This document shows, piece after piece, positions 10,592 through 22,081 of a DNA stretch of 64,000 bases (positions are counted from its first letter, which is position 1; each line of letters starts with the position of its first letter). The stretch spans positions 1-64,000 of the forward strand of contig CAMLBO010000011.1 in NCBI GenBank assembly GCA_946478305.1, read 5' to 3'. The stretch comes from an uncultured Enterobacterales bacterium (GTDB lineage: Bacteria > Pseudomonadota > Gammaproteobacteria > Enterobacterales > Enterobacteriaceae). The notes below the pieces were generated by a model, which saw only the letters and a list, made by a program, of their open reading frames with translations, was not told where the DNA came from and ran no database searches. The translations under genes and the position numbers were made by a program.

Positions 10592-12061
10592 ATGCTCAAC
10601 CTGGAATCACTCGATCTTTTATTATCGATCAGCGAAGGCGAATTGATCGACGAACTGATCATCGGTTTATTAGCCACGCCACAGCTGGCCATTTTCTTCG
10701 AGAAGTTCCCCCGGCTTAAGCGAGCCCTGACCAAAGATCTGCCCGAGTGGAAATTCCGCCTGCGCCAGAGGATCCACGATACCCCGGTACCGCCGGATTT
10801 AGCCAAAGAGTTCTATCTCTACCAGCACTATCAGCAGATTGATGCAGCCACTTTTCAGGCTGAGCTGGCCGCGCTAATAGATTCTCTCGAAACGCTGAAC
10901 TCTCCTTTTATTACCGAGGCCCGTACTCTGCAGCAAAATGCCGATGAAACGCGAAGCCCGAGAACCGGCAACAGTTTTCACACCCTGTTCCTGCAACGCT
11001 GGCGTTTGAACCTTACCTTCCAGACGGTGACCGTTCATCATCAACTGCTGGAGCAGGAACAGGAACAATTGCAGGAAGAACTACAGCAGCGTCTGGAACT
11101 GAGCGGAGAACTCTCTCCTTTATTAGCAGAGAACGATGCTGCCGCCGGTCGTCTGTGGGATATGAGCAAAGGTCAACGACAGCGCGGTGAAGTCCAGGCA
11201 CTGGCGCGCTACGGCAGTTTTTTGCAACAACAGCCTGAGCTGCAAAGATTGGCGGAACAATTGGGTCGCAGCCAGAAAGCTAAAACAACCCCCCATGATG
11301 ACGCAAAAATGGAAGAGCACCGGCTGATGGTGCGTGAACCGGCGACCGTACCTGAAGAGGTCAATGGCATTCATCAGAGCGACGATATCCTGCGTCTGAT
11401 GCCGACTGAGCTTGGCACCCTGGGCATCCCGGAGCTGGAGTATGAATTTTACCGACGGTTACTGGAAAAACGCCTGATGACTTATCGCCTGCAGGGTGAC
11501 GTCTGGAGCGAGAAAGTGGTTAAACGGCCGGTTGTACATCAACAGCAAGAACCTCAACCACGCGGACCTTTTGTGGTTTGCGTAGATACCTCAGGTTCCA
11601 TGGGAGGATTCAACGAACAGTGTGCCAAAGCGTTCTGCCTTGCTCTGCTGAGGATCGCGCTGGCGGACAACCGACGCTGCTACATCATGTTATTCGCCAG
11701 TGACGTCATTCACTACGAACTGACCTCATCCAGCGGGCTGGATCAGGCGTTACGCTTTCTTGGTCAGCATTTTCGCGGGGGCACCGATCTCGCCGCCTGC
11801 CTGAATGCCACCCTGGATAAGCTCTCTGCACCAGAATGGCAGGATGCCGATGCCGTGATCATTTCAGACTTTATCGCCCAAAGGCTGCCCGATGATGTAA
11901 TGAAACGAGTGAAACGCTTACAGCAGGATAAACATCATCGCTTTCATGCACTGGCCATGTCGCAGTACGGTAAACCTGGCATCATGCGCATTTTTGACCA
12001 TATCTGGCGCTTTGATACCGGAATGAAAAGCCGCGTTCAGCGTCGCTGGCAGCGGTCTTAA
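10592..12061 (+). CDS. viaA: VWA-domain partner protein ViaA
   Basis: A 489-residue partner of RavA (E. coli 483). The N-terminal half is helical and Q/E-rich. The C-terminal von Willebrand A domain carries the metal-ion site DTSGSMGG near residues 331-338, with the downstream RGGTDL and [11 protein letters not shown] elements. Co-transcribed with ravA. The stop codon is 15 bases from the convergent end of asnA, and no intrinsic terminator is visible between them. Confidence 0.95.
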   Translation: MLNLESLDLLLSISEGELIDELIIGLLATPQLAIFFEKFPRLKRALTKDLPEWKFRLRQRIHDTPVPPDLAKEFYLYQHYQQIDAATFQAELAALIDSLETLNSPFITEARTLQQNADETRSPRTGNSFHTLFLQRWRLNLTFQTVTVHHQLLEQEQEQLQEELQQRLELSGELSPLLAENDAAAGRLWDMSKGQRQRGEVQALARYGSFLQQQPELQRLAEQLGRSQKAKTTPHDDAKMEEHRLMVREPATVPEEVNGIHQSDDILRLMPTELGTLGIPELEYEFYRRLLEKRLMTYRLQGDVWSEKVVKRPVVHQQQEPQPRGPFVVCVDTSGSMGGFNEQCAKAFCLALLRIALADNRRCYIMLFASDVIHYELTSSSGLDQALRFLGQHFRGGTDLAACLNATLDKLSAPEWQDADAVIISDFIAQRLPDDVMKRVKRLQQDKHHRFHALAMSQYGKPGIMRIFDHIWRFDTGMKSRVQRRWQRS

Positions 12062-12076
12062 TACACACCCAATTTT

Positions 12077-13069
12077 TTACAGCACGCCTTCGACACTGTG
12101 ATGCAGCATCGGGGACCAGACTCCGCATTGCACCTGCGCAATATGCGGCTTTTGCAGCAGCAACATCACCAGGCGTGACTGACCAATCCCACCACCGATA
12201 GTTTGCGGCATATCTCCACGCAATAACGCCTGGTGCCAGTCAAGCTGCAAACGCAATTCATCATCGGTGAGTGCCAGCTGATGCTTCAATGTCACTGCAT
12301 CGACACGGATCCCCATAGAAGAGAGTTCAATTGCATCCTCCAGCACCGGGTTCCACACCAATATGTCGCCATTGAGACCAGATAATCCGGCTTCGCCAAG
12401 GCTGCTCCAGTCATCGTAATCAGGTGCCCGCACGTCATGATATTTACCATGAGACAGTTTTCCGCCAATCCCAATCAGGAAAACAGCCCCCAGTTCTTGT
12501 GCTATCGCCCGCTCACGCTGCTTAGCATCCAGCTCAGGAAAACGCTGTAGCAAGGTTTCGCTGTGGATAAAGTGGATTGCATCAGGCAGGAAAGGCGTCA
12601 GCCCAAACTCACGGCTGACTGCCGCTTCTGATTCCTTTATACCGGCATAGATCTTCTGCACGGTGGCTTTCAGATAACTGAGTGAGCGCTCGCCGTCGCC
12701 CATCACTTTTTCCCAGTCCCATTGATCAACACAGACTGAGTGAACCGGTGACAAACGATCTTCGTCAGGACGCAGTGCTTTCATATGCGTGTAGAGCCCT
12801 TCACCGGCGCTGAAATCATATAGTCCCAGCGTTTTTCGCTTCCACTTAGCCAGCGAATGCACGACTTCAAAGGTGGAGTCCGGCAAGGATTTCACGTGAA
12901 CCTGCACCGCCTTCTCACTGCCTGAAAGGTTATCCTGGGTACCGTCGCCGAGCTGGCTTAATAAAGGTGCCTGAACTTCGATCAGACCAAGGTGCTTTTC
13001 AAGCTGCTGAGAAAAGGTCGCTTTGACGAAGCTTATCTGACGCTGTTTCTCGATGAATTGTGTTTTCAT
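12077..13069 (-). CDS. asnA: Aspartate-ammonia ligase (asparagine synthetase A)
   Basis: ATP-dependent, ammonia-using asparagine synthetase of the class II tRNA-synthetase fold; 330 residues, identical to E. coli AsnA. Recognisable stretches are [38 protein letters not shown] and [14 protein letters not shown]. An open frame extends 22 codons upstream to 13135. The ATG at 13069 (MKTQFIEKQ) is used because it matches the E. coli start. asnC diverges upstream and in E. coli activates this gene. Confidence 0.96.
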   Translation of the reverse strand: MKTQFIEKQRQISFVKATFSQQLEKHLGLIEVQAPLLSQLGDGTQDNLSGSEKAVQVHVKSLPDSTFEVVHSLAKWKRKTLGLYDFSAGEGLYTHMKALRPDEDRLSPVHSVCVDQWDWEKVMGDGERSLSYLKATVQKIYAGIKESEAAVSREFGLTPFLPDAIHFIHSETLLQRFPELDAKQRERAIAQELGAVFLIGIGGKLSHGKYHDVRAPDYDDWSSLGEAGLSGLNGDILVWNPVLEDAIELSSMGIRVDAVTLKHQLALTDDELRLQLDWHQALLRGDMPQTIGGGIGQSRLVMLLLQKPHIAQVQCGVWSPMLHHSVEGVL

Positions 13070-13223
13070 TGCCGTATTCTCATTCCTTTGTCGTTGATGG
13101 CAATGATTAAGCAACAGAACAGTCAACCTATTCAATAACCCACAATAAATATTGCCTTAAGGGTTTTAATCCTTCATTTTTAGGGCATATAAATTATTGA
13201 AACAGGAATAACTGGGGAAGAAT

Positions 13224-13685
13224 ATGACTGAAATTTATCAGATCGATAATCTCGATCGCGCCATTCTTAACGCGCTGATGGTAAATGCGCGCACGGCCTA
13301 CGCAGAACTGGCAAAAGTATTTGCAGTCAGTCCGGGTACCATCCATGTCCGGGTAGAGAAAATGAAGCAGGCTGGGATCATTACCGGTGCCAATGTCACG
13401 GTAAACCCAAAACAGCTAGGCTACGACGTCTGCTGCTTCATCGGCATCATTCTTAAAAGTGCCAAAGATTATCCTTCAGCGCTGAAAAAACTGGAAAGCA
13501 TAGAAGAAGTGGTCGAAGCCTATTACACGACGGGGCATTACAGCATCTTCATTAAGATCATGTGCCGCTCTATCGATTCCCTCCAGCACGTACTTATCAA
13601 CAAGATCCAGACAATTGATGAGATCCAGTCAACCGAGACCCTGATCTCCCTGCAGAACCCCATTATGCGCACCATCAAGCCATGA
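13224..13685 (+). CDS. asnC: Lrp/AsnC-family regulator AsnC
   Basis: A 153-residue transcription factor with N-terminal helix-turn-helix (TAYAELAKVFAVSPGTIHVRV, residues about 25-46) and a RAM ligand-binding domain that senses asparagine. The C-terminal QNPIMRTIKP matches E. coli AsnC. It is divergent from asnA over a 154-bp spacer, the expected location of its binding sites, and lies upstream of mioC. Confidence 0.96.
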   Translation: MTEIYQIDNLDRAILNALMVNARTAYAELAKVFAVSPGTIHVRVEKMKQAGIITGANVTVNPKQLGYDVCCFIGIILKSAKDYPSALKKLESIEEVVEAYYTTGHYSIFIKIMCRSIDSLQHVLINKIQTIDEIQSTETLISLQNPIMRTIKP

Positions 13686-13706
13686 GCGCTAATTTCTATA
13701 CCCCTA

Positions 13707-13715
13707 TTATCCACA
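13707..13715 (+). promoter_or_regulatory. DnaA box in the mioC promoter region
   Basis: Perfect TTATCCACA between asnC and mioC. In E. coli a DnaA box in the mioC promoter represses transcription that enters oriC; the same role is inferred here. Confidence 0.8.
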
Positions 13716-13774
13716 GGTAGATCCCAGCTGATTCACAGCGTACAATGTCGTTTCTTTTATCGGGTGAGAGCATT

Positions 13775-14218
13775 ATGTCTGACATTACCCTGATCAGTGG
13801 CAGTACGCTTGGCAGTGCTGAATATGTCGCTGAACACGTCGCAGAGAAACTGGAAGAGGCGGGTTTCAGCACACAGACCTTTCATGGTCCTGAGCTGTAC
13901 GAAGTGCCTACAGAGGGCATTTGGCTGGTGGTCTGTTCCACACACGGTGCCGGGGATCTTCCCGATAATCTTCAGCCTTTCCTGGAACAACTGGAAGAAC
14001 AGCAACCGGATCTCTCTAAAGTTCGCTTTGGTGCTTTAGGGTTAGGCAGCAGTGAATACGATACGTTTTGTGGTGCGATCCGATCTCTGGATCAAAAACT
14101 GACCTCATTAGGAGCAAAACGCATCGGTGATCGCATGGAGATCGACGTTACCCAACATGAAATTCCTGAGGATCCCGCTGAGATTTGGGTGATCAACTGG
14201 ATTAATTTGATCAAATAA
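13775..14218 (+). CDS. mioC: Flavodoxin-like protein MioC
   Basis: A 147-residue FMN-binding flavodoxin-fold protein, needed for biotin synthase activity in E. coli. The phosphate-binding loop SGSTLGSAEYVAEH is at residues 8-21 and STHGAGDLPDN follows near residue 55. An in-frame upstream ATG (13745) would add 10 residues. The ATG at 13775 follows GGTGAGAG and gives exactly the E. coli length. The gene is transcribed into oriC. Confidence 0.93.
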   Translation: MSDITLISGSTLGSAEYVAEHVAEKLEEAGFSTQTFHGPELYEVPTEGIWLVVCSTHGAGDLPDNLQPFLEQLEEQQPDLSKVRFGALGLGSSEYDTFCGAIRSLDQKLTSLGAKRIGDRMEIDVTQHEIPEDPAEIWVINWINLIK

Positions 14219-14240
14219 GTGTAAATTTTCAGCGATCAGA

Positions 14241-14249
14241 TGTGGATAA
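14241..14249 (-). promoter_or_regulatory. DnaA box R4
   Basis: TGTGGATAA, the reverse of consensus TTATCCACA, at the mioC edge of oriC. This is the position of the high-affinity R4 box in E. coli. Confidence 0.9.
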
Positions 14250-14314
14250 CTATGCTTAAAAGCAGGGTAAAACCAGTAGTTATCCCTCTAACAACCTTAG
14301 GTCGCATTTCATGC

Positions 14315-14323
14315 TGTGCATAA
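14315..14323 (-). promoter_or_regulatory. DnaA box, R2 position
   Basis: TGTGCATAA (reverse TTATGCACA). E. coli R2 is TTATACACA. It fits the relaxed consensus TTWTNCACA. Confidence 0.75.
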
Positions 14324-14365
14324 CTCTTCATTCTGATCCCAGCTTATACTGAACAGGATCACCGA

Positions 14366-14374
14366 TCATTCACA
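14366..14374 (+). promoter_or_regulatory. DnaA site, R5M region
   Basis: TCATTCACA inside the conserved stretch GATCACCGATCATTCACAG, which corresponds to the E. coli R5M segment. It is a weak DnaA site by sequence. Confidence 0.6.
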
Positions 14375-14389
14375 GCATTCGATCCTCCC

Positions 14390-14402
14390 TAATATCTTGA
14401 TC
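14390..14402 (-). promoter_or_regulatory. IHF site in oriC
   Basis: TAATATCTTGATC matches 12 of 13 positions of the reversed IHF consensus (YAANNNNTTGATW). It lies between the R5M and R1 positions, as in E. coli oriC. Confidence 0.75.
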
Positions 14403-14420
14403 TTCATCAGCAATAAGCAC

Positions 14421-14429
14421 TTATGCACA
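14421..14429 (+). promoter_or_regulatory. DnaA box, R1 position (variant)
   Basis: TTATGCACA next to the unwinding region. The E. coli R1 box is TTATCCACA, so this has a C to G change at base 5. That base is variable in the relaxed DnaA consensus. Confidence 0.75.
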
Positions 14430-14442
14430 GAGGATCGCGATC

Positions 14443-14490
14443 CTAATAGAAGTATTAATAAGAGATCTTTAAATAAAAAAGATCTTCTTT
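14443..14490. other. DNA unwinding element with 13-mers
   Basis: An A/T-rich stretch containing two clear 13-mers ending in GATC: TTAATAAGAGATC (14455-14467) and AATAAAAAAGATC (14472-14484). The third, DnaA-proximal 13-mer position (14443-14455, CTAATAGAAGTAT) resembles E. coli 13-mer R but lacks the GATC. Confidence 0.8.
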
Positions 14491-14597
14491 TAATTAAGGG
14501 CGATCCCCCGGGACTTGTGGAACCTCTAAACTTGAGTAGAATCCCTCCTCCCAACACCACACATCATTTCATCGCATGAACTCCGAGGTGCAGTACC

Positions 14598-16487
14598 ATG
14601 TTTTATCCGGAACAATTTGACGTCATCATCATCGGTGGTGGCCATGCAGGCACCGAAGCCGCCATGGCTTCAGCCAGAATGGGACGTCAAACTCTGTTGT
14701 TGACCCATAATATCGACACGCTTGGACAAATGTCGTGTAACCCAGCCATTGGTGGGATCGGGAAAGGACATCTGGTTAAAGAAGTGGACGCACTCGGTGG
14801 ATTAATGGCGACGGCTATTGATCATGCGGGGATACAGTTTAGGATACTAAACGCCAGTAAAGGCCCAGCCGTTCGAGCGACCCGTGCTCAGGCTGACCGC
14901 GTACTCTATCGGCAAGCGATTCGTACCGCTCTGGAAAACCAGCCAAACCTGATGATCTTCCAGCAACCCGTTGAAGATCTCATCGTTGAAAACGATCGTG
15001 TCGTTGGCGCAGTGACCCAAATGGGCCTCAAATTCCGTGCCAAGGCGGTAGTGCTGACCGTAGGTACCTTCCTGGATGGAAAAATTCACATCGGTCTGGA
15101 AAACTACAGCGGTGGCCGTGCGGGTGATCCTCCTGCGATTTCGCTGTCTCAACGTCTGCGCGAACTGCCTTTACGGGTTAACCGCCTCAAAACCGGGACA
15201 CCTCCGCGTATTGACGCACGCTCAATAGATTTCAGCTCCCTTGCTCCACAGCATGGTGACAACCCGGCTCCGGTCTTCTCTTTCATGGGCAACGTGTCGC
15301 AACATCCGCGTCAAATCCCTTGTTACATGACCTATACCAATGAAAAAACGCATGATGTGATCCGCAATAACCTGGATCGCAGCCCGATGTATGCCGGGAT
15401 CATCGAAGGGATCGGTCCGCGGTACTGTCCGTCGATCGAAGATAAAGTCATGCGTTTTGCCGATCGGACCTCTCATCAGATCTTCCTTGAGCCTGAGGGG
15501 TTGACCAGCAACGAAGTCTATCCAAACGGGATCTCCACCAGCCTGCCTTTTGACGTGCAGATGAAGATCGTACGTTCCATGCAGGGGCTGGAAAACGCGG
15601 TGATCGTTCGTCCAGGCTACGCGATTGAATATGATTTCTTCGATCCTCGAGATTTGAAACCAACTCTGGAAAGTAAATTTATTCCAGGTCTGTTTTTCGC
15701 GGGTCAAATCAACGGCACTACAGGTTATGAAGAAGCCGCAGCACAAGGCTTACTGGCTGGATTGAATGCTGCACAACATGCAACAGAGCAAGAGGGCTGG
15801 GCACCACGTCGTGATCAGGCATATCTCGGTGTACTGGTAGACGATCTCTGCACTCTCGGTACCAAAGAGCCGTACCGCATGTTTACTTCGCGTGCTGAAT
15901 ACCGCCTGATGCTGCGTGAAGACAATGCTGACCTGCGCCTGACTGAAAAAGGTCGTGAACTGGGTCTGGTTGATGATGCTCGCTGGGCGCGCTTCAACCA
16001 GAAACTGGAAATGATCGAGCTTGAACGTCAACGTCTGCGCGGGATCTGGGTAAACCCACGTTCTGAGCACGTTGAACTGGTTAACGCTAACCTTTCTGCA
16101 CCACTTTCCAAAGAAGCCAGTGCGGAAGAATTGCTGCGTCGTCCTGAGATGACCTATGCGCTGTTAACCAGCCTGATGCCGTTCACCCCTTCCGTTCCTG
16201 ATGTACAGGCGGCAGAGCAGGTAGAAATCCAGGTTAAATACGAAGGCTACATCGCCCGTCAGCAGGACGAGATCGAAAAACAGCAACGTAACGAAAATAC
16301 ATTGTTGCCATTGGATCTCGACTACCGTCAGGTGAACGGTCTGTCAAATGAAGTGATCGCCAAACTCAACGATCACAAACCAACCTCTATCGGTCAGGCG
16401 ACACGTATTTCTGGTATTACGCCTGCGGCTATCTCGATATTGCTTATCTGGCTGAAAAAACAAGGTCTGCTACGCCGCAGCGCCTGA
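14598..16487 (+). CDS. mnmG: tRNA uridine-34 carboxymethylaminomethyl synthase subunit MnmG (GidA)
   Basis: A 629-residue FAD enzyme (same length as E. coli) that, with MnmE, adds the aminomethyl/carboxymethylaminomethyl group to wobble uridine of several tRNAs. The dinucleotide-binding motif [10 protein letters not shown] is at residues 13-22. [13 protein letters not shown] (catalytic Cys region) is near residue 270-283, and [16 protein letters not shown] is the second family signature. The ATG at 14598 follows GAGGTG and lies directly next to oriC. Confidence 0.97.
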   Translation: MFYPEQFDVIIIGGGHAGTEAAMASARMGRQTLLLTHNIDTLGQMSCNPAIGGIGKGHLVKEVDALGGLMATAIDHAGIQFRILNASKGPAVRATRAQADRVLYRQAIRTALENQPNLMIFQQPVEDLIVENDRVVGAVTQMGLKFRAKAVVLTVGTFLDGKIHIGLENYSGGRAGDPPAISLSQRLRELPLRVNRLKTGTPPRIDARSIDFSSLAPQHGDNPAPVFSFMGNVSQHPRQIPCYMTYTNEKTHDVIRNNLDRSPMYAGIIEGIGPRYCPSIEDKVMRFADRTSHQIFLEPEGLTSNEVYPNGISTSLPFDVQMKIVRSMQGLENAVIVRPGYAIEYDFFDPRDLKPTLESKFIPGLFFAGQINGTTGYEEAAAQGLLAGLNAAQHATEQEGWAPRRDQAYLGVLVDDLCTLGTKEPYRMFTSRAEYRLMLREDNADLRLTEKGRELGLVDDARWARFNQKLEMIELERQRLRGIWVNPRSEHVELVNANLSAPLSKEASAEELLRRPEMTYALLTSLMPFTPSVPDVQAAEQVEIQVKYEGYIARQQDEIEKQQRNENTLLPLDLDYRQVNGLSNEVIAKLNDHKPTSIGQATRISGITPAAISILLIWLKKQGLLRRSA

Positions 16488-16617
16488 TTATCCTGCCTTG
16501 TGGCCGCGGGCTGATTTCAGTCTGGCGGCCAAATCCTGCTTTTCCCGCCTGTCAGGCTGTTTTATTATTCTCTCCCCGGACTTCTCCGGAGTTACGTTTT
16601 GTCAGAGGACCTCAATT

Positions 16618-17238
16618 GTGCATAAGAAATTAGACTCGCTGCTTGCTGCGGCAGAATTAACGCTACCCGATCAGCAAAAACAGCAGTTAGTTGCTTACGT
16701 GGAGATGCTGCACAAATGGAACAAGGCCTACAACCTCACATCAGTTCGTGACCCTATGCAAATGCTGGTACGACATATTATGGACAGCATTGTGGTGAAC
16801 GCTCACCTGACTGGTTCACGGTTTATTGACGTCGGAACCGGGCCTGGTTTACCAGGAATTCCGCTGGCAATCGTACGACCTGATTCACATTTCACGTTAC
16901 TGGACAGTCTGGGTAAACGCGTGCGCTTCCTGCGACAGGTGCAGCACGAACTACGGCTGACGAATATTGAACCCGTACAAAGCCGCGTGGAGGCGTTCAT
17001 TCCTGAACCTGCATTCGATGGAGTGATTAGCCGTGCCTTCGCTTCGCTGCAGGATATGCTGTCATGGTGCCATCACCTGCCGGTAAAGGGACAGGGGCGG
17101 TTTTATGCCCTCAAAGGTGTACGCCCTGATGATGAGTTGGGTTCACTTCCTGAAGGAATTACGCTGGAAAAGATCGTTAAATTACGGGTGCCAGAACTTG
17201 ATGGTGAACGCCATTTGGTGATTCTTAACGCAAACTAA
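16618..17238 (+). CDS. rsmG: 16S rRNA (guanine-527-N7) methyltransferase RsmG (GidB)
   Basis: A 206-residue SAM-dependent methyltransferase (E. coli 207). The SAM motif [15 protein letters not shown] is near residue 68-82, preceded by the family segment [15 protein letters not shown]. The frame is open upstream to 16498. The GTG at 16618 is chosen because AGAGGA lies 8 bases upstream and the protein then aligns end to end with E. coli RsmG. Follows mnmG after 130 bases. Loss of this enzyme gives low-level streptomycin resistance in several bacteria. Confidence 0.95.
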   Translation: MHKKLDSLLAAAELTLPDQQKQQLVAYVEMLHKWNKAYNLTSVRDPMQMLVRHIMDSIVVNAHLTGSRFIDVGTGPGLPGIPLAIVRPDSHFTLLDSLGKRVRFLRQVQHELRLTNIEPVQSRVEAFIPEPAFDGVISRAFASLQDMLSWCHHLPVKGQGRFYALKGVRPDDELGSLPEGITLEKIVKLRVPELDGERHLVILNAN

Positions 17239-17758
17239 ATTTGCGGTGAGTCAATAAATCTTCAGAATTCAGATGTGTATGAAAGGTAAAATAAGCACGC
17301 TAAGCAAATGAGTGGTCAGCCATTCTATATACCTCCTTTTTACACTCTGATAGCACTTGAATGACCTTTGCGATTTTATCGGGTCACAAAGAGTGGCTGT
17401 TGATAATAAATTGCTCGTCATGCCACGTTAATGAATATGTAATGAGAATGTTGTTATTTGTTGGGTTATTGTTTCACTGACGTTTCGTTATTTTGCATTC
17501 TGTTTTTATAAACAACATTTTCACATCATCATATTGATTAATAACGTTTTTAAAAAACTTCTTTAGCTAAAGACATCTCTTATTTCTGCGGTATAAGAGG
17601 ATAAAAAGAGTAATTATGTGATCGTGCGCACGCTTCTTTGTTAATCAATGGAAACTCCAGGCAAAAGCATCAGGCCGATTCCCAGCTATAGTTTCCTTAT
17701 CAAAATAGCGATAAAGGAGAAAATTTAAATAATTGTTCACCTTTTCGCTACTTATCCA

Positions 17759-17786
17759 TTGAATTCGTTTGAGTGGCCCGTATAAT
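17759..17786 (+). promoter_or_regulatory. Promoter of the atp operon, upstream candidate
   Basis: TTGAAT (17759-17764), 16-base spacer, consensus TATAAT (17781-17786), about 100 bases before atpI. A perfect -10 makes this the strongest promoter match in the region. Confidence 0.65.
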
Positions 17787-17804
17787 TTGCTCGTTTTTTG
17801 CTGC

Positions 17805-17834
17805 TTGACTCAAAACCGTAAAGGCTATGATATA
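17805..17834 (+). promoter_or_regulatory. Promoter of the atp operon, downstream candidate
   Basis: TTGACT (17805-17810) followed by TATGAT (17826-17831, spacer 15) or the overlapping GATATA (17829-17834, spacer 18). Close to the atpI leader. Confidence 0.45.
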
Positions 17835-17885
17835 CGGCACTCAGCATACCTCTAGCTAGGTACTTGTACGGAGAGAACAAACGTC

Positions 17886-18284
17886 ATGTCTGTAGCGGGT
17901 ATTTTAAACAGTAAGAACGGCGCCAAGGTGGCCAGAAAGCTGTTAATACTGCAGTTACTGACCTTTGTTCTGCTCAGTGCGTTATTTGGCTTTAAAAGCC
18001 TGACATGGACGACGTCAGCCTTGATGGGAGGGATGGCCGCCTGGCTACCCAACGTACTGTTCATGCTGTTTGCATGGCGTCATCAGGCGCAAACAACGGT
18101 ATCTGGACGGGTTGCCTGGACTTTTGCCATCGGAGAAGCGCTGAAGGTTCTGATAACGATTATCTTGATGATTATCGCGCTGGGCCTGTTTAAGGCGGTT
18201 TTTGCTCCGCTGGGTTTGGCTTATTTATCGGTGTTGATGACACAGATTTTAGCACCGGCCGTCATTAACAGTTACCGTACTTAA
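17886..18284 (+). CDS. atpI: ATP synthase accessory protein AtpI
   Basis: A 132-residue inner-membrane protein with four hydrophobic segments and the conserved loop PNVLFMLFAWRHQA and C-terminal QILAPAVIN. First gene of the atp operon. In related bacteria it assists assembly of the c-ring and is not part of the final enzyme. A GGAGAG site precedes the ATG. The N-terminus is slightly longer than in E. coli (126 residues). Confidence 0.93.
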   Translation: MSVAGILNSKNGAKVARKLLILQLLTFVLLSALFGFKSLTWTTSALMGGMAAWLPNVLFMLFAWRHQAQTTVSGRVAWTFAIGEALKVLITIILMIIALGLFKAVFAPLGLAYLSVLMTQILAPAVINSYRT

Positions 18285-18291
18285 CTACTAA

Positions 18292-19083
<792 letters not shown>

Positions 19084-19114
19084 TTTTCTTTCAACACTAC
19101 TGCGTTTTAACTGA

Positions 19115-19419
<305 letters not shown>

Positions 19420-19437
19420 TGAAAGAGGCATTGTGCT

Positions 19438-19908
19438 GTGAATCTTAACGCAACAATCCTCGGCCAGGCTATCGCGTTTGTCCTGTTTGTCTTGTTCTGC
19501 ATGAAGTACGTATGGCCGCCAATTATGGCTGCCATCGAGAAACGTCAGAAAGAAATTTCTGAAGGTTTATCTTCCGCAGAACGCGCCAAAAAAGAACTGG
19601 ATTTAGCGCAAGCCGATGCGACCGACCAACTGAAGAAAGCCAAAGCTGAAGCTCAGGTAATCATCGACCAGGCGAACAAGCGTAAAGCCCAGATCGTCGA
19701 CGAAGCGAAAACCGAAGCCGAGCAGGAACGTAACAAGATCGTAGCGCAAGCTAAGGCAGAGATTGACGCCGAACGCCAACGTGCACGTGAAGAGTTGCGT
19801 AAACAAGTCGGGATTTTGGCTATTGCTGGCGCCGAGAAGATCATCGAACGTTCCGTAGATGAAGCTGCTAACAGCGACATCGTTGATAAACTGGTCGCTG
19901 AACTGTAA
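19438..19908 (+). CDS. atpF: ATP synthase F0 subunit b
   Basis: A 156-residue peripheral stalk subunit: one N-terminal membrane helix, then a long charged coiled coil rich in K/E/A/Q. The start is GTG, as in E. coli, with GAAAGAGGC upstream. Dimerises to connect F0 with the delta subunit. Confidence 0.97.
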   Translation: MNLNATILGQAIAFVLFVLFCMKYVWPPIMAAIEKRQKEISEGLSSAERAKKELDLAQADATDQLKKAKAEAQVIIDQANKRKAQIVDEAKTEAEQERNKIVAQAKAEIDAERQRAREELRKQVGILAIAGAEKIIERSVDEAANSDIVDKLVAEL

Positions 19909-19922
19909 GGAGGGAGGGGCTG

Positions 19923-20456
19923 ATGTCTGAATTTGTAACTGTAGCTCGCCCCTACGCCAAAGCAGCTTTTGACTTTGCCGTTGAGCACCAAAGCTTAGAT
20001 CGCTGGCAGTCCATGCTGGCGTTCACGGCTGAAGTCACACGCAATGAACAGATTGAAGAACTGCTTTCAGGGGCCCTGGCTCCGGAAACTATGTCTCAAA
20101 CGTTTATCGCGGTATGTGGTGAACAACTCGACGACGCAGGCCAAAATCTGATTAAGGTTATGGCTGAAAATGGGCGTTTACGCGTTCTTCCGGAAGTGCT
20201 GCAACAGTTCATCGAACTGCGGGCCTCATTAGAGGCCATTGCTGAAGTGGAAGTCACTTCGGCAACTCCACTGTCCGAAGTGCAGCAGGCAAAAATAGCT
20301 GCTGCCATGGAAAAACGTCTGTCTCGCAAAGTTAAGCTGAATTGCAAAATTGACAAGTCTGTCCTTGCCGGTGTCATAATCCGAGCAGGTGATATGGTGA
20401 TTGATGGCAGCGTTCGCAGTCGTCTTGAACGCCTGGCAGACGTATTGCAGTCTTAA
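19923..20456 (+). CDS. atpH: ATP synthase F1 subunit delta
   Basis: A 177-residue subunit (E. coli 177) linking the b-dimer to the top of F1. The C-terminal family signature [23 protein letters not shown] is present. GGAGG precedes the ATG. 14 bases from atpF. Confidence 0.97.
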   Translation: MSEFVTVARPYAKAAFDFAVEHQSLDRWQSMLAFTAEVTRNEQIEELLSGALAPETMSQTFIAVCGEQLDDAGQNLIKVMAENGRLRVLPEVLQQFIELRASLEAIAEVEVTSATPLSEVQQAKIAAAMEKRLSRKVKLNCKIDKSVLAGVIIRAGDMVIDGSVRSRLERLADVLQS

Positions 20457-20468
20457 GGGGACTGGAGC

Positions 20469-22010
20469 ATGCAACTGAATTCCACCGAAATCAGCGAACT
20501 GATAAAGCAGCGCATTGCTCAGTTCAATGTAGTGAGCGAAGCTCACAATGAAGGTACTATCGTTTCCGTCAGTGACGGGATCATCCGCGTACACGGCCTG
20601 GCCGATGTTATGCAAGGGGAAATGATTGCGTTGCCGGGTAACCGTTACGCTATCGCCCTGAACCTGGAGCGCGACTCCGTAGGTGCTGTAGTTATGGGCC
20701 CTTACGCTGACCTCGCCGAAGGGATGAAAGTAAAATGTACTGGCCGTATCCTGGAAGTGCCGGTTGGCCGTGGCCTGTTAGGCCGCGTTGTTAACACCCT
20801 GGGTGCGCCAATTGATGGTAAAGGTCCGGTTGAACACGACGGCTTCTCAGCTGTTGAAGCTATCGCTCCGGGCGTTATCGAACGCCAATCCGTAGACCAG
20901 CCTGTGCAGACAGGTTACAAATCCGTTGATGCCATGATCCCAATCGGTCGTGGTCAGCGTGAATTGGTCATCGGTGACCGTCAAACCGGTAAAACTGCTC
21001 TGGCAATTGATGCGATCATCAACCAGCGCGATTCCGGCATCAAATGTATCTATGTGGCTATCGGCCAGAAAGCGTCCACCATTTCTAACGTGGTTCGTAA
21101 ACTGGAAGAGCACGGCGCACTGGAAAACACCATCGTTGTTGTTGCAACTGCATCAGAATCTGCTGCACTGCAATACCTGGCACCGTACTCCGGTTGCGCA
21201 ATGGGTGAATACTTCCGTGACCGCGGTGAAGATGCCCTGATCGTTTATGATGACCTGTCTAAACAGGCTGTTGCTTACCGTCAGATTTCCCTGCTGCTTC
21301 GTCGTCCACCAGGTCGTGAAGCATACCCAGGCGACGTTTTCTATCTCCACTCCCGTCTGCTCGAACGTGCTGCGCGTGTAAACGCCGACTACGTTGAAGC
21401 ATTCACCAAGGGTGAAGTAAAAGGCAAAACCGGTTCCCTGACTGCGCTTCCAATTATCGAAACGCAAGCGGGCGACGTTTCAGCGTTCGTTCCAACCAAC
21501 GTAATCTCGATTACCGATGGTCAGATCTTCCTGGAATCCAACCTGTTCAACGCCGGTATTCGTCCTGCGGTTAACCCGGGGATTTCCGTATCCCGTGTTG
21601 GTGGTGCAGCTCAGACCAAGATCATGAAAAAACTGTCCGGTGGTATTCGTACCGCACTGGCACAGTATCGTGAATTGGCTGCGTTCTCCCAGTTTGCTTC
21701 CGATTTGGATGAAGCAACGCGTAAACAGTTAAACCATGGTCAGAAAGTGACCGAGCTGCTGAAGCAGAAACAGTACGCGCCAATGTCTATCGTTGCGCAG
21801 TCACTGATTATCTTCGCAGCAGAACGTGGTTATCTGGAAGACGTTGACTTGTCTAAAGTCGGTAGCTTTGAAGCTGCGCTGTTGGCTTACGCTGACCGCG
21901 AGCACTCAGAGCTTCTGCAACAAATCAACCAAACTGGTGCGTACAACGATGAGATCGAGGGGAAATTCAAAAATATCCTCGATACCTTCAAAGCAACCCA
22001 GTCCTGGTAA
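20469..22010 (+). CDS. atpA: ATP synthase F1 subunit alpha
   Basis: A 513-residue noncatalytic nucleotide-binding subunit. Walker [11 protein letters not shown] is at residues 169-178 and the C-terminal signature [17 protein letters not shown] near residue 365. Identical length to E. coli AtpA. Starts 12 bases after atpH. Confidence 0.98.
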   Translation: MQLNSTEISELIKQRIAQFNVVSEAHNEGTIVSVSDGIIRVHGLADVMQGEMIALPGNRYAIALNLERDSVGAVVMGPYADLAEGMKVKCTGRILEVPVGRGLLGRVVNTLGAPIDGKGPVEHDGFSAVEAIAPGVIERQSVDQPVQTGYKSVDAMIPIGRGQRELVIGDRQTGKTALAIDAIINQRDSGIKCIYVAIGQKASTISNVVRKLEEHGALENTIVVVATASESAALQYLAPYSGCAMGEYFRDRGEDALIVYDDLSKQAVAYRQISLLLRRPPGREAYPGDVFYLHSRLLERAARVNADYVEAFTKGEVKGKTGSLTALPIIETQAGDVSAFVPTNVISITDGQIFLESNLFNAGIRPAVNPGISVSRVGGAAQTKIMKKLSGGIRTALAQYRELAAFSQFASDLDEATRKQLNHGQKVTELLKQKQYAPMSIVAQSLIIFAAERGYLEDVDLSKVGSFEAALLAYADREHSELLQQINQTGAYNDEIEGKFKNILDTFKATQSW

Positions 22011-22081
22011 CACTAAGCGGTCCTGCTGCCCTGCTTTGTGCAGATAAGCGGCAGGCCGTTTGGTAATGAGGAGAAGCAGAG

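Larger units (their letters stand above)
14231..14505. other. oriC: Chromosomal replication origin oriC
   Basis: Lies between mioC and mnmG, as in E. coli. In order along the plus strand it shows box R4 (TGTGGATAA), a weak R3-position sequence (TTATCC at 14280), an R2-position box, the R5M region with TCATTCACA, an IHF site, the R1-position box, then the A/T-rich unwinding region 14443-14490. There are 11 GATC (Dam/SeqA) sites between 14234 and 14505. Orientation is the reverse of the usual E. coli display. Replication initiates here with DnaA encoded about 43 kb to the right. Confidence 0.95.
17239..17885. other. Long rsmG-atpI intergenic region
   Basis: 647 bases, A/T-rich, with no credible open frame. 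It holds a near-perfect inverted repeat (TCCTTATC / GATAAAGGA, 17695-17718 with an 8-base loop) and the atp promoters at its right end. E. coli also has a gap of over 600 bp here. I see nothing else definable. Confidence 0.6.
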
